Assembly (NCBI GenBank): GCA_903901015.1
Contig: CAIUPH010000113.1
Coordinates: forward strand, 1-64,000
Origin: Candidatus Bathyarchaeota archaeon
Lineage (GTDB): Archaea; Thermoproteota; Bathyarchaeia; Bathyarchaeales; Bathycorpusculaceae
Length of the DNA: 64,000 nt
Direction of reading: 5' to 3'
Both the position numbers and the translations under genes were made by a program. Shown here one piece after another: positions 1-8,395 of the stretch (the stretch's first letter is position 1; each line of letters starts with the position of its first letter). Below the pieces are notes generated by a model. It worked only from the letters and a program-made list of their open reading frames with translations, made no database searches and was not told where the DNA came from.

Positions 1-270
1 AGCAAATGGGGCGCATTAATCCTGATATTCTCCATCATCGGTCTTGGCGGACTCTTCGGATTAATCGGCGGAATACTTGCACTAGTCTACAAACCCATAA
101 TGGCTGGAGCACAACCACAGTACGGTCCTCCACAACAGCAGTACGGACCACCACAAGCAGCCTACGCTCAGCCTCCACCACAGCCAATCACACGAATCTG
201 CCCACAATGCGGACGCGTCGTACAAGAAAACCTGCGTTTCTGCCCCAACTGCGGCAAACAACTTAACTAA
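1..270 (+). CDS. Membrane protein with C-terminal zinc ribbon (5' truncated)
   Basis: The reading frame is open from the first base of the window, so the N-terminus lies outside. The visible 89 residues are one hydrophobic Gly/Leu/Ile-rich transmembrane segment (about residues 4-30), then a Pro/Gln/Tyr-rich linker with repeated QYGPPQ-like units, then a zinc ribbon (CPQCG, 11 residues, CPNCG) and a short tail ending KQLN. The ribbon matches the generic zinc-ribbon module often attached to archaeal membrane proteins of unknown function. The linker suggests that the cytoplasmic ribbon hangs off a short membrane anchor. The gene converges with pgk, leaving about 77 bp of T-rich DNA between them. 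No enzymatic function can be assigned. The frame and stop are certain; the family is not. Confidence 0.75.
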   Translation, partial: SKWGALILIFSIIGLGGLFGLIGGILALVYKPIMAGAQPQYGPPQQQYGPPQAAYAQPPPQPITRICPQCGRVVQENLRFCPNCGKQLN

Positions 271-301
271 ACCAAAAAGCCAACACTTTTTGGGAAACTC
301 A

Positions 302-318
302 ACTTTTTTATTTTTAAA
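302..318 (+). terminator. T-rich terminator between convergent genes
   Basis: T-rich tract just after the stop of the upstream gene, of the kind used for archaeal termination. No hairpin is associated. The opposite strand carries A/T-rich DNA that could serve pgk. Confidence 0.3.
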
Positions 319-347
319 AATTTAGGGAAAACAAAAAGAAGGGAAAT

Positions 348-1580
348 TTAGATTTTCTTTGTTGCAACTGCAGTTTCCAACGCAGCAACGCCCGGCAGTT
401 TCTTACCCATCAAAAACTCGATAAGCGCGCCGCCTGCGGTGCTTATGTAACCGATTTTTTTGGTTAAGCCGTATTCTTGGATGGCTGCGATGGTGTTTCC
501 GCCGCCTGCGAGCGAGAAGGCTTTGCTGTTTGCGATGGCTGTGAGGATGCCTTTGGTGCCGAGGTTGAATTCTTTGTTTTCGTAGACGCCCATGGGTCCG
601 CTGACGACGATGGATTTGGCGGACAGGATGATTTTAGCGTATGTTTCGACGGTTTTGGAGCCGATGTCCATCATTGAGTAGTCGGTTGGCAGTTTGGAGG
701 CGGGGATTTCTTTGCGTTTACCATCCACATCCAAGGCGAAGTCAACTGGAACCATCACTTTATCGCCGAACTGCTCCTCCAGCGCCTTAATGCCTGGAAT
801 CAAACCTGTTAACTCCTTCTTTGCCAGATACGACATGTTTCCCTTCCCTAAATCGGCACCCTTCGCCGCCAAGAACAACTGCCCAGTTACGCCACCTGTA
901 AGAACATAGTCGGCTATGCCTTTGCCCAGTACGTACTTGCTGATTTCGAGGCTGTCGTCGGCTTTTGCTCCACCCATAACGTAAACGCAGGGTTTCTCGG
1001 GTTTCTCCAGTGCTTTGCTCAGGGATTTAAGTTCGCGTTCCATAACGCGTCCAGCGGCAGAGGGCAATACAGCGGTGAAGCCAACCATCGAGACATGTCC
1101 TCGGTGGGCTGCGGCAAAAGCGTCGTTAACAAACAGGTCCGCGAGGGGCGCAAGGTTCTGGACAAGCTCTGTTTTGCTGGCTTGTTCAGGGGTGCTACTC
1201 TTGGTTTCTCCGTCCCAGCCGCGCACGTTTCCCAAAACCAAGATTTCTCCGCTCTGCAGGGTTTTGATGGCTGCCTTGGCTTTGTCGCCGAACACGTCAT
1301 CCACGTATTTTACTGGGCACTTGAGGATTTTTCCAAGAATAGCCGCATGTTCCTTTAGGGGGGTGTAGTCGGGGTCGCCTTTTCTGCCCTGGTGCGCGAG
1401 GACAACGGTTTTGGCGCCCTTCTCCGCGAGTTCTTTAAGGGTTGATTCGCCATGAGCCCTTATTCGTACGTCGCTGGTGACTTTTTTGGTTGCAGGGTCA
1501 ATTTCTGAGTTAAAGTCAACTCTGACCAACACAACTTTGTTTTTAACTTGAAAATCATCTAAAGTCTTGTACTTTGCCAT
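348..1580 (-). CDS. pgk: Phosphoglycerate kinase
   Basis: Interconverts 1,3-bisphosphoglycerate and 3-phosphoglycerate with ADP/ATP in the cytosol. The protein is about 410 residues, the normal archaeal length. Visible landmarks are the substrate-binding VDFN near the N-terminus, the archaeal-style AHQGRKGD loop near residue 65, DAFAAAHRGH near 155, GGAKADDS near 205 and the C-terminal nucleotide loop GGGNTIAAI. ATG at 1580 is preferred over the in-frame GTG at 1589 because AGTGG lies just ahead of it. The gene lies downstream of gap on the same strand with a 72-bp gap, so the two are probably co-transcribed as a glycolysis/gluconeogenesis pair. Confidence 0.97.
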   Translation of the reverse strand: MAKYKTLDDFQVKNKVVLVRVDFNSEIDPATKKVTSDVRIRAHGESTLKELAEKGAKTVVLAHQGRKGDPDYTPLKEHAAILGKILKCPVKYVDDVFGDKAKAAIKTLQSGEILVLGNVRGWDGETKSSTPEQASKTELVQNLAPLADLFVNDAFAAAHRGHVSMVGFTAVLPSAAGRVMERELKSLSKALEKPEKPCVYVMGGAKADDSLEISKYVLGKGIADYVLTGGVTGQLFLAAKGADLGKGNMSYLAKKELTGLIPGIKALEEQFGDKVMVPVDFALDVDGKRKEIPASKLPTDYSMMDIGSKTVETYAKIILSAKSIVVSGPMGVYENKEFNLGTKGILTAIANSKAFSLAGGGNTIAAIQEYGLTKKIGYISTAGGALIEFLMGKKLPGVAALETAVATKKI

Positions 1581-1652
1581 GTTATCCACTTTCTCTGTTT
1601 GTTAATTTAAAAAAGGAAAAGAAAGAATGATTTAAGGCTGCTTACGCTTCTC

Positions 1653-2675
1653 TTAGAGGTTACCTTTTTTGCCGACCATCTCGATGAAGTCAACCATGCG
1701 GTTGCTAAAGCCCCATTCGTTGTCGTACCATGCGAAGACCTTCACGAAGTTGCTTTTCTCACCCATAACCATGGTTAAGTCTGCATCGAAGACGCTGCTG
1801 TATGCACTGTGAAGTACGTCTGTGCTGACGATTGGGTCTTCCGTGTACTGCAGTATGCCTTTGAGTTCGCCTTCAGCGGCTTTCTTCATAGCTGTGTTAA
1901 TCTCAGCTTTAGTAGTTTCTTTGCCTAGTATCGCAACTAAGTCAACGATGGATACATCTGGAGTTGGTACACGCAGTGAGTAACCGTTCATTTTTCCGGC
2001 ACAACTTGGCAAAACTAAACCGATGGCTTTTGCTGCGCCCGTGCTCGTTGGAATGATGTTGATTGCTGCCGCTCTTGCGCGTCTTGGGTCTTTGTGGACT
2101 ATATCTTGGATTTTCTGGTCATTGGTGTAGCTATGGCATGTTGTCATGAAGGCTTTTTCTAAGCCAAAGTTTTCTTCTAAGACTTTGCTGATTGGTGCGA
2201 GACAGTTAGTTGTGCATGAAGCGTTGCTCAGGATGTTGTGTTTAACTGGGTCGTAGGTTTTGTCGTTTACGCCTAAAACGAAGGTTGCATCGGGGTTTTC
2301 TGCTGGGGCTGAAATTAGGACTTTTTTGGCTCCTGCAGTTAAGTGTTTGGTTGCGCCTTCGCGGTTGGTGAATAAACCTGTGGATTCGACTGCTAAGTAA
2401 ACTCCTATGTCTTTCCATGGTAGTTGTAGAGGGTCTCTTACGCTTAGGCACTTGAGTTCTTTTCCGTTGACAACCAAGTCGTTGCCTTTCACTTCAACTG
2501 TGCCTGGGAAATGTCCGTGGACGGAGTCGTATTTGAGCAGTTGAGCGTTGGTTTTTGCATCTGCTAAGTCGTTGATGGCTACAAAATCGATTTTTGCGTT
2601 CTTTTCGATTGCGGCTCTGTAGAGAAGTCTTCCAATCCTTCCAAAACCGTTAATTCCAACTTTGATATTCGCCAT
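1653..2675 (-). CDS. gap: Glyceraldehyde-3-phosphate dehydrogenase, bacterial type I
   Basis: NAD(P)-dependent phosphorylating GAPDH of the bacterial/eukaryotic type (340 residues). It has the N-terminal Rossmann motif GFGRIGR, the catalytic cysteine in [11 protein letters not shown] near residue 152, and the C-terminal [12 protein letters not shown] signature. Most archaea use a distinct type II enzyme that lacks this context, so this copy was probably acquired from bacteria; that is inference from family knowledge. ATG at 2675 follows AAAGGTGA. A TATA-like AATTAATAAG lies about 50 bp upstream. pgk follows on the same strand. Confidence 0.96.
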   Translation of the reverse strand: MANIKVGINGFGRIGRLLYRAAIEKNAKIDFVAINDLADAKTNAQLLKYDSVHGHFPGTVEVKGNDLVVNGKELKCLSVRDPLQLPWKDIGVYLAVESTGLFTNREGATKHLTAGAKKVLISAPAENPDATFVLGVNDKTYDPVKHNILSNASCTTNCLAPISKVLEENFGLEKAFMTTCHSYTNDQKIQDIVHKDPRRARAAAINIIPTSTGAAKAIGLVLPSCAGKMNGYSLRVPTPDVSIVDLVAILGKETTKAEINTAMKKAAEGELKGILQYTEDPIVSTDVLHSAYSSVFDADLTMVMGEKSNFVKVFAWYDNEWGFSNRMVDFIEMVGKKGNL

Positions 2676-2828
2676 TAATATTCACCTTTGTCTACGCGTT
2701 TGTACAATAAGCTATGAACTTATTAATTTTTCCGACCAAAAAACCTTCAAACAAACGCGCAGACGAAACTGCTTCAAAAGCCAATTGCTCTTGGCGACCG
2801 CCCCTCCAGTTAGGTTTAAACACTGAAA
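2676..2828. other. Promoter and spacer upstream of gap
   Basis: Short AT-rich stretch holding the gap promoter. A reading frame across 2714-2905 has no ribosome-binding site, no recognisable protein, and runs into the repeat, so it is not called. Confidence 0.4.
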
Positions 2829-3052
2829 TTCAACATGCCAATAGCCTTGAAAATCGCCAATATCGACCTACCCCCTCTATCGTTTCTGCAATGAGTTTCT
2901 ATTAGGATCCGAGATCTGTGCACAATTCGGTTTTGTGTTTTCTTTACTGTTTAACTTTCCTGACGGACAACTTTAGAGTAACAGAAAAAAAGCAACAAAC
3001 CACCCAAAAACAGAATACTGCACACCCCTCAGATCCAAATAAATTCGTGACT
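2829..3052 (+). repeat. GGATCC-centred intergenic repeat, copy A (interrupted)
   Basis: Copy A of a repeat seen five times in the window. The left arm (2829-2910) runs through TATCGACCTACCCCCTCTAT and TTTCTGCAATGAGTTTCT to GGATCC. The right arm resumes at 3031 with AGATCCAAATAAATTCGTGA. The two arms are split by a 120-bp insert (2911-3030). In copies C, D and E the same arms are joined directly at one GGATCC. Confidence 0.85.
2911..3030 (-). mobile_element. MITE-like 120-bp element, copy 1 (inverted)
   Basis: This 120-bp block is the reverse complement of 17253-17373, with only four substitutions and one single-base indel by eye. Its ends form an imperfect 20-bp terminal inverted repeat (GAGATCTGTGCACAATTCGG against GAGGGGTGTGCAGTATTCTG, 14 of 20 matching). 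It is flanked by GGATCC on the left and AGATCC on the right, as if the target GGATCC had been duplicated. It has no coding capacity. It behaves as a small non-autonomous transposable element inserted in a palindromic target. Confidence 0.75.
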
Positions 3053-3456
3053 TAGTAGAGGCCGCCTTCTTTGAAGTAGTGGTACTCTTCTTTTTTAGGA
3101 CCAAAACTTCTCACGCCATCCGCCTTCAGCTGGCACCGCATCTTCTCCGCGTCAGCGCAGGTTATCTCACCCTTCTTCTGCAAGTAAGCAATAATTTCTT
3201 CAGCCTGAGCAGCCGTGTCGCATCGACGGATAAAATCCACAGCGGATGGATTAAAATGACGCAGCTTATCAGCTGTCTCAGTGCTGGAAGTAAACTCTTC
3301 CTCAGTGCAATCTACATATTCCTCGCCCGCCGCAGCTTCTTCAGCTTCTACCGGGTTTTTTCGTACGGCGTTAATGGGAACTTTGACTTCTCCCGTTTCT
3401 AGTTCATCGTAGAGGTGGGGAAATATTTTTTTGATGGATTTCTTGTCGATTGCCAT
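3052..3456 (-). CDS. DUF2095 family archaeal protein
   Basis: The 134-residue protein matches the archaeal DUF2095 pattern. The N-terminus (KKIFPHLYDELE) is basic and aromatic. The middle is acidic and low in complexity. The C-terminal block FNPSAVDFIRRCDTAAQAEE is followed by a helix with GEIT and the signature GVRSFGPKKEEYHY. The family is restricted to archaea and has no established function. ATG at 3456 is supported by conservation of the start in the family. The gene is followed 79 bp upstream by the nucleotidyltransferase gene on the same strand. The repeat with its inserted element abuts its 3' end. Confidence 0.8.
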   Translation of the reverse strand: MAIDKKSIKKIFPHLYDELETGEVKVPINAVRKNPVEAEEAAAGEEYVDCTEEEFTSSTETADKLRHFNPSAVDFIRRCDTAAQAEEIIAYLQKKGEITCADAEKMRCQLKADGVRSFGPKKEEYHYFKEGGLY

Positions 3457-3535
3457 GTTTCATCCGTTGTACAAAAAATATTATTTGAAGGCGTTATTTA
3501 ATAGTTATTTATTGAAAACCCTTTTTTTGCGAGAA

Positions 3536-4213
3536 TTAGATGGGGATGAACTGTTGGGTTGGGTTGGATTCGAGAACTTTTTCAAGTTCTTTGATGTTTA
3601 AGCCTTTTAATTCGTCGCCAAACGTTTCGCATTTCCGTTTTTTCCCTTTTTCCTCACGGCTGCGCACAACGATTTCAAGTCCATGTTTAGCTGGTGTTTG
3701 AGCGTATATGTGGAAGGACTCCAGGGTTACGCCGCGTTTGTTAACAGTTGTCCACGCTGATTTCGAGACTTTTACGCCGCCTGCCTTGAGAATTCGTGTG
3801 ACTTCTTCGGGTTCATCAGCGTATACAGCGATGTCAATGTCACTTTCCATTTTGATGGTTCCGCGCCAAACGCTTCCGATTAAAACAGGGCAAAAACCGC
3901 TAAGCAGCCGCATAACATCCAACGCTTCCCTGCGCATCTGAACCAACCGCTCTTTCCTTTTGGCGCCTTCATTTTCCTCGGCTATCTTATCGAGTTCCAA
4001 AGCGATTTCCAAGTTAGATGGCAAAAAATGAACCCCGAAAGTTTGGGCGGCTTTATCTTTAGCTTGCTTGTACTCTTTTTCGGCTCCAAAATAAAGAAGA
4101 GTGGCTGCTTCCCTTGCGACTCGACGTTTCAAATCAAAGTCGTCGGGCAAAGCGTTTACCGTTTCACAACTGATTCGTAGAGCTCGATGGTTTTCTCGGC
4201 GATTTTGCTCCAT
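3536..4213 (-). CDS. Nucleotidyltransferase-fold protein (Pol beta superfamily)
   Basis: The 225-residue frame has a helical N-terminal half and a minimal Pol-beta nucleotidyltransferase core: GSVWRGT near residue 113, then ESDIDIAVY near 125, giving the metal-binding D-x-D. A later hydrophobic strand ending EIVV could supply the third acidic residue. The substrate cannot be told; relatives include tRNA-modifying, antibiotic-modifying and antitoxin-type enzymes. The first ATG (4213) overlaps the upstream glycosyltransferase gene by 58 bp. A TTG at 4150, just past that gene's stop, may be the true start and would keep the conserved region. The gene is probably translationally coupled to the glycosyltransferase. 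Confidence 0.75.
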   Translation of the reverse strand: MEQNRRENHRALRISCETVNALPDDFDLKRRVAREAATLLYFGAEKEYKQAKDKAAQTFGVHFLPSNLEIALELDKIAEENEGAKRKERLVQMRREALDVMRLLSGFCPVLIGSVWRGTIKMESDIDIAVYADEPEEVTRILKAGGVKVSKSAWTTVNKRGVTLESFHIYAQTPAKHGLEIVVRSREEKGKKRKCETFGDELKGLNIKELEKVLESNPTQQFIPI

Positions 4214-5406
4214 GTGAACTCTGCCAAAACCCGTTTTCTGCCGTTCTTCCCCAGCATCTTGCGTTTCTCGGGGTTTTCCAGTGCGCTAACGACTCCCCAT
4301 GCGATGTCGCTTGGGTTGTTTGGGTCAATGTGGTAGCCGCATTGTTCTTCGCCGCAGCAAATCACAATTTCCCGCATACCACTAACACCAGCAGCACCTA
4401 CCACCACGGGCTTCTCCATAGCCATGGCTTCCAATGCCACGATGCCGAAGGGCTCATAGAAACTTGGAAAAACCGCGATGTCGCATGAAGCATAGTGGAG
4501 GATGCGTTCTTCTTCAGGGATAAAGTCAAAACAGAACTTCACGTATTCATCCAGCTTCGTCATTTTGGTAAGGTTATATAAATACTCCTGCAGGTCGCCG
4601 ACGCCGACCACTACCAATTTGACTTTAGGAATCTTGGAGATTATATGCGGCATAGCCAGGATTAATTTGTCAACGCCCTTAACCATGACGAGGCGTCCCA
4701 AGAAAAGAATCATGTACTCGTCGTCTTTGATACCGTATTTGGCGCGGATTCTCTGGATGTCTTCTTTAGCGATGTTTGCTGGGTTGTATTTTTGTGGGTC
4801 AACGCCGTTGTAGCTAACTTTTATCTTTTCCTTTGGGAACCCAAGTTGGATAAGCTCATCTTTCATGGCATACGAAACCGTGACGACTAAATCAGCCATG
4901 TTGCCCGCACGCAACTCAATGTTACTGACAACACTTGAGCCATTACCCATGGTTCTACCTTTCTCGGTGGAATGCACATGGAAAGCCAGCGGCATCCCAG
5001 TTTCCCGTTTAACCGTGATTCCGCCCATAGCGGAAAGCCAATCGTGAGCAACCACTATGTCGTATTTCATGCCTTCTTTCTTGATAAGTTCGTTAACCAG
5101 CTTTGCCGCTGACAAATAATTGTACACCATCAACTTACCGAACAGGTGAATGCCTCTGCCCCATTTCCGTATGTCCTCAGCGATTACGTCGGGCAACGAG
5201 TCAGACACGTCTAAGTGGAGTGGACGGTGGATTTCTATGCCGCGCCAAATCTCCCGCGTCGGCAAGGAACCTGCATCGTCGTTCATCGTGAAAACGGTAA
5301 CGTCATGGTCGTTTAATACGAATTTTCGTGTAATCTCAGCAGCGTATGTGCCAAGTCCACCGACGATTTTAGGCGGGTACTCGTAAACAAAAACGGCAAT
5401 CTTCAT
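4156..5406 (-). CDS. GT4 family glycosyltransferase, possible glycogen synthase
   Basis: GT-B fold glycosyltransferase of 416 residues. The N-terminal domain opens with YEYPPKIVGGLGTYAAE, whose GGLG nucleotide-sugar loop is typical. The C-terminal domain holds LFLGRLVMVKGVDKLI near residue 235 and the acceptor/nucleotide motif FPSFYEPFGIVALEAMAM near 315, with the E-x7-E pair. It transfers sugar from an NDP- or UDP-sugar. A role in glycogen or related glucan synthesis is plausible because the same window encodes an alpha-glucan phosphorylase, but this is inferred. ATG at 5406 begins MKIAVFVYEY, a canonical GT4 start. Confidence 0.85.
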   Translation of the reverse strand: MKIAVFVYEYPPKIVGGLGTYAAEITRKFVLNDHDVTVFTMNDDAGSLPTREIWRGIEIHRPLHLDVSDSLPDVIAEDIRKWGRGIHLFGKLMVYNYLSAAKLVNELIKKEGMKYDIVVAHDWLSAMGGITVKRETGMPLAFHVHSTEKGRTMGNGSSVVSNIELRAGNMADLVVTVSYAMKDELIQLGFPKEKIKVSYNGVDPQKYNPANIAKEDIQRIRAKYGIKDDEYMILFLGRLVMVKGVDKLILAMPHIISKIPKVKLVVVGVGDLQEYLYNLTKMTKLDEYVKFCFDFIPEEERILHYASCDIAVFPSFYEPFGIVALEAMAMEKPVVVGAAGVSGMREIVICCGEEQCGYHIDPNNPSDIAWGVVSALENPEKRKMLGKNGRKRVLAEFTWSKIAEKTIELYESVVKR

Positions 5407-5572
5407 GTCTCAACAGTCACCATTATTCATTAGGAATTAGCCCCTATGTACTAAAGCTTTACTTATCTACAATTCGAAGCAAAAAACCCCAAAAAAACTA
5501 TCGCATCCACCGAAAATGTGGGAAAAGTTTGATTAGACCGTTCTGCATAACTCATATGGCAGGTGCCCGTAA

Positions 5573-6172
5573 ATGAGTTTATCACCGATTAAACAAGAAA
5601 TACTGGAAACCATGCTCCTAAATGGGAAACCACTCAAAGCCATGGATATCGCCAATGAAGCAAAAAAAGAGTACCAACCAGTAAACATGCACCTTTTGGG
5701 CTTAGTTAAAATGGGATACGTGAATCTGCCCGAGAAAGGTCTCTACGCGATTACCGAGAAGGGCAAAAAAGCACTCGGCTTACCAGAAGAAGTCACCAAA
5801 GAAAAAGCCGCAGCCATAATCGCCTACGCGCCCCACGATAAAGCCTTCAACTTCTACGTTACAGTTGGAAAACCATTGAGCATACACGCCCACAACATGC
5901 GGGATTTCGCCGTTAAACTCGACAAAGCCGACTTAACATCTATAGAGTTCCATATGCAACGCGGAGACTTTGAGGCTTGGTTCAAGATGCTCGGCGACGA
6001 GGAATTAGCCAAAAAAATCGTTCTTCTGAAAAAGAGAACCCTTGCTGGAGAAGACCTGCGAACCCAGTTGAAGCACATTGTTGAGCAGCGGTATGTTGAG
6101 TTGGCAAATCTGGCGGGTGAACCTATCCCAACTGAAGAAGAAAACCACACCCACGAACATACCCTCAGTTAA
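5573..6172 (+). CDS. Winged-helix protein with DUF5752 domain
   Basis: The 199-residue protein has an N-terminal winged helix (residues 1-70, including IKQEILETML and a YAITEKGKKAL wing) and a C-terminal DUF5752-like domain (about 85-165: FNFYVTVGKPLSIHAHNM, SIEFHMQRGDFEAWFK, LGDEELAKKI). DUF5752 occurs in archaea and some bacteria and has no known biochemistry. The HTH suggests a regulator that senses something through the second domain. The tail is His/Glu-rich (EENHTHEHT) and could bind metal. ATG at 5573 starts directly at the HTH. It is divergent from the glycosyltransferase gene. Confidence 0.8.
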   Translation: MSLSPIKQEILETMLLNGKPLKAMDIANEAKKEYQPVNMHLLGLVKMGYVNLPEKGLYAITEKGKKALGLPEEVTKEKAAAIIAYAPHDKAFNFYVTVGKPLSIHAHNMRDFAVKLDKADLTSIEFHMQRGDFEAWFKMLGDEELAKKIVLLKKRTLAGEDLRTQLKHIVEQRYVELANLAGEPIPTEEENHTHEHTLS

Positions 6173-6244
6173 CTGCATCCATCAAAATCTTTTATTTGAT
6201 ACTTTATTTTTTAGAAAGAAAAATTTTGTCCAAAAAAAGGGCAA

Positions 6245-7228
6245 TTAGGTTATTTGCTTGTAGATTGGGTGGTCCCTGAACTTCAAATTAGTCGTTGACC
6301 ATTCCAGAGTGCCGCTTGGAAGTCTAGTGCATATCGATTGGACAATTGCGCCGCCAGCCGTGAATCGTACGCCATCGAGCATTTCGCCCTTTGTCACGCC
6401 TGAAGCCGCAAAAATCATTTCATTGCCCTTCGCAAGTTCATCTTCAGTGTAGGTTTTAGTGACGTCAACGCCAGCCGCTTTCAACCGATCCATCCGTTTA
6501 GCATCGTCTTTTTTGTCTTTCCAAACCTTAACCAGCATCGTTCCGCCAAGACACTTAACAGCAACCGCCGCAATTGTCGCTTCTGCCCCCGCACCTGCAC
6601 CGATAAGCAAATCGACGCCTGAATCGGGTAAACATGTAACGATGGAGCCGCCTATGTCGCCGTCGGCTATGAGGATGATTCTTACACCCAGCTTCCGTAG
6701 GGTTGCAAGCAATTCGTTGTGTCTGTCGCGTTCAAGCATAATTACAGTAAAGTTTGCTAAGGGTCGGTTCTTGAGTTTAGCTATGGTTTTCACGATTTCT
6801 TCGACTGACATGTCAAGGTTGATTTTTCCCTTTGATTTGCCGTCAGTTGCAACCTTGAAGTAGTAGCCGTCGTCTGGCAGCACCTGCAGGCATCCCGCTG
6901 GAGCACAGCATAATGCGGAGATGGCGTCTTTTTTTCCTTTGGATGTTGCTGTTGTGCCGTCAACTTGGTCGATGATGAATTCTACTTTGGGTCCGTTTCC
7001 TGTGCCGACTTTTTCTTTGAAGCTAAATGCTGGCGCGTTGTCTTTGGGGCCTTCGCAGCAGATTACTTCACCGTCAACTTCTGTCTGGTTCAGTACGGCT
7101 CTTGAGAAGTCCAGAGCGGTTTGGTCAATTTTGTCCGGGTCGCCTTTCCCGATGTGCAAAGCCGCGCCTACAGCTCCTGCCGTAGTGATTCGCGTAAGCG
7201 ATGGCGACAGGGATCTTAGAGATGTCAT
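6245..7228 (-). CDS. glpX: Fructose-1,6-bisphosphatase, class II GlpX-like
   Basis: Hydrolyses fructose-1,6-bisphosphate to fructose-6-phosphate in gluconeogenesis. The 327 residues follow the GlpX layout: an early AGAVGAALHIGKGDPDKID, CEGPKDNAPAF (metal ligands), the inositol-phosphatase-type IIDQVDGTT near residue 90, LERDRHNELL near 165, DGDIGGS near 188, and VDLLIGAGAGAEATIAA. Archaea usually rely on the bifunctional FBP aldolase/phosphatase, so a GlpX protein here is notable. The gene begins 2 bp after the end of the aldolase-like gene, so the two form one transcription and probably one functional unit. ATG at 7228 is the only sensible start. Confidence 0.92.
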   Translation of the reverse strand: MTSLRSLSPSLTRITTAGAVGAALHIGKGDPDKIDQTALDFSRAVLNQTEVDGEVICCEGPKDNAPAFSFKEKVGTGNGPKVEFIIDQVDGTTATSKGKKDAISALCCAPAGCLQVLPDDGYYFKVATDGKSKGKINLDMSVEEIVKTIAKLKNRPLANFTVIMLERDRHNELLATLRKLGVRIILIADGDIGGSIVTCLPDSGVDLLIGAGAGAEATIAAVAVKCLGGTMLVKVWKDKKDDAKRMDRLKAAGVDVTKTYTEDELAKGNEMIFAASGVTKGEMLDGVRFTAGGAIVQSICTRLPSGTLEWSTTNLKFRDHPIYKQIT

Positions 7229-7230
7229 TT

Positions 7231-8163
7231 TTAGTTCCCCTTATTTTTGCATTCGTTCATCCAAAGCTCAGTGAATTCCTGATAGTTTTTCGCAACTTGC
7301 TCCACCGCTTCTTTTCGCGTGGTTTTGCCCGCTTTATGGTCAGCTAGCGGCTCCCAGAAAATGGTTCTTCCAACCGCGAACCCTATGATGCCTGGGATTT
7401 TGGCGCCGACTTTGAGCCATTCCTGAACTTTCTCCTTGGATTCTCCGCGCCCCAAAGTGATGACTCCTGCTTTGCGGCCGTTACTTTGAGCTTGCTTAAC
7501 TACGGCTTTGGCAGATTCAGGTTTATCCACGCCCTCCAGCTTCCAGATGGCTGGTTCAACACCCGCCGCCTGGATTTCTTTGAGGCTCTCCACCATCAGT
7601 TTAGGCCGCAGTTCCTGGTCGTATTTTTCTTTTGAGCCGCCCAGTTTCGCTAGCTGCGCCGATGTTGCAGGCACGATGAGCTCGAATAGGAACGCCCGTT
7701 TCTTCTGTGCGAGGTAATCGCTGAGTTTTTTGAGTCTGGCAAGCTGCCTCTTATTCATTGTAGCGTCGCCTTCTGGGTTGTAGCGCACCAGCACCTTCAC
7801 GTATGAGGGATCGAAATCTTCGATGTGCTTTGAGAAGTTTTCGCCGTAGTCAAAGTCGAATTCGTCTTGACCTGACTTCTCAACGGGCATAGCAAATGTT
7901 AAGCCGTCTTTTTTTGCTTCCCGAAGAACACCTGCACCGAATTCTTCGTCAACCAGCAAACCCGCGATTTCTTTGGGCACTTTCTTTTTTACAGACAGTT
8001 TGAAGCCTTCAAAGATGATTTTTTTGTAGTCTTCAATCTGTTTCTTTTCGTCGGCGGTTGGCGGACGGTTTTTTATCCCGAACATTTTTTCAAGGAAGGA
8101 CGCTCTATGGTCGAAGGCTAAGATTAACAGTTGTTTTTGAGAGTAATCAATCATTTTTTGCAT
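7231..8163 (-). CDS. DUF2090 aldolase-like TIM-barrel protein
   Basis: The protein of about 310 residues resembles the DUF2090 domain found at the C-terminus of some IolC proteins and allied to class I aldolases. It shows LLILAFDHRASF at the N-terminus, LLVDEEFGAG near residue 70, YVKVLVRYNPEGD near 120, FELIVPAT near 160, AIWKLEGVDKPE near 205 (a lysine in the place expected for a Schiff base), and GIIGFAVGRTIFWEPL near 255. Directly coupled to glpX, it is a good candidate for the sugar-phosphate aldolase that makes fructose-1,6-bisphosphate; that role is inferred from context. ATG at 8163 is preferred to TTG at 8166. Confidence 0.8.
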   Translation of the reverse strand: MQKMIDYSQKQLLILAFDHRASFLEKMFGIKNRPPTADEKKQIEDYKKIIFEGFKLSVKKKVPKEIAGLLVDEEFGAGVLREAKKDGLTFAMPVEKSGQDEFDFDYGENFSKHIEDFDPSYVKVLVRYNPEGDATMNKRQLARLKKLSDYLAQKKRAFLFELIVPATSAQLAKLGGSKEKYDQELRPKLMVESLKEIQAAGVEPAIWKLEGVDKPESAKAVVKQAQSNGRKAGVITLGRGESKEKVQEWLKVGAKIPGIIGFAVGRTIFWEPLADHKAGKTTRKEAVEQVAKNYQEFTELWMNECKNKGN

Positions 8164-8395
8164 CAACTCTACATTCTTTGGTTTTCTTTACGGTGGCAAA
8201 AAGTTTAGAAACAAAACGACATGCGGTCAAAAGACCATTATAACCTTTATTTTTAGAGATCGTGAAACCTTTCGCCACACGTTACCCCACATAGAGCGAG
8301 GAAACCAACGCATTTAAGTTTTTCACAAATCGCGTTAGCATCTATGGAAAAAATGAAATATACATAGCGCACTATGATGTGTTAAGGCGCCTCCT

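Noticed and set aside
1015-1368. Long antisense frames inside pgk, hisB, acdA and other genes
   Set aside because: They are codon-bias shadows of well-supported genes on the other strand.
2714-2905. 63-codon open frame on the plus strand
   Set aside because: No ribosome-binding site or recognisable protein; it overlaps the gap promoter and the intergenic repeat.
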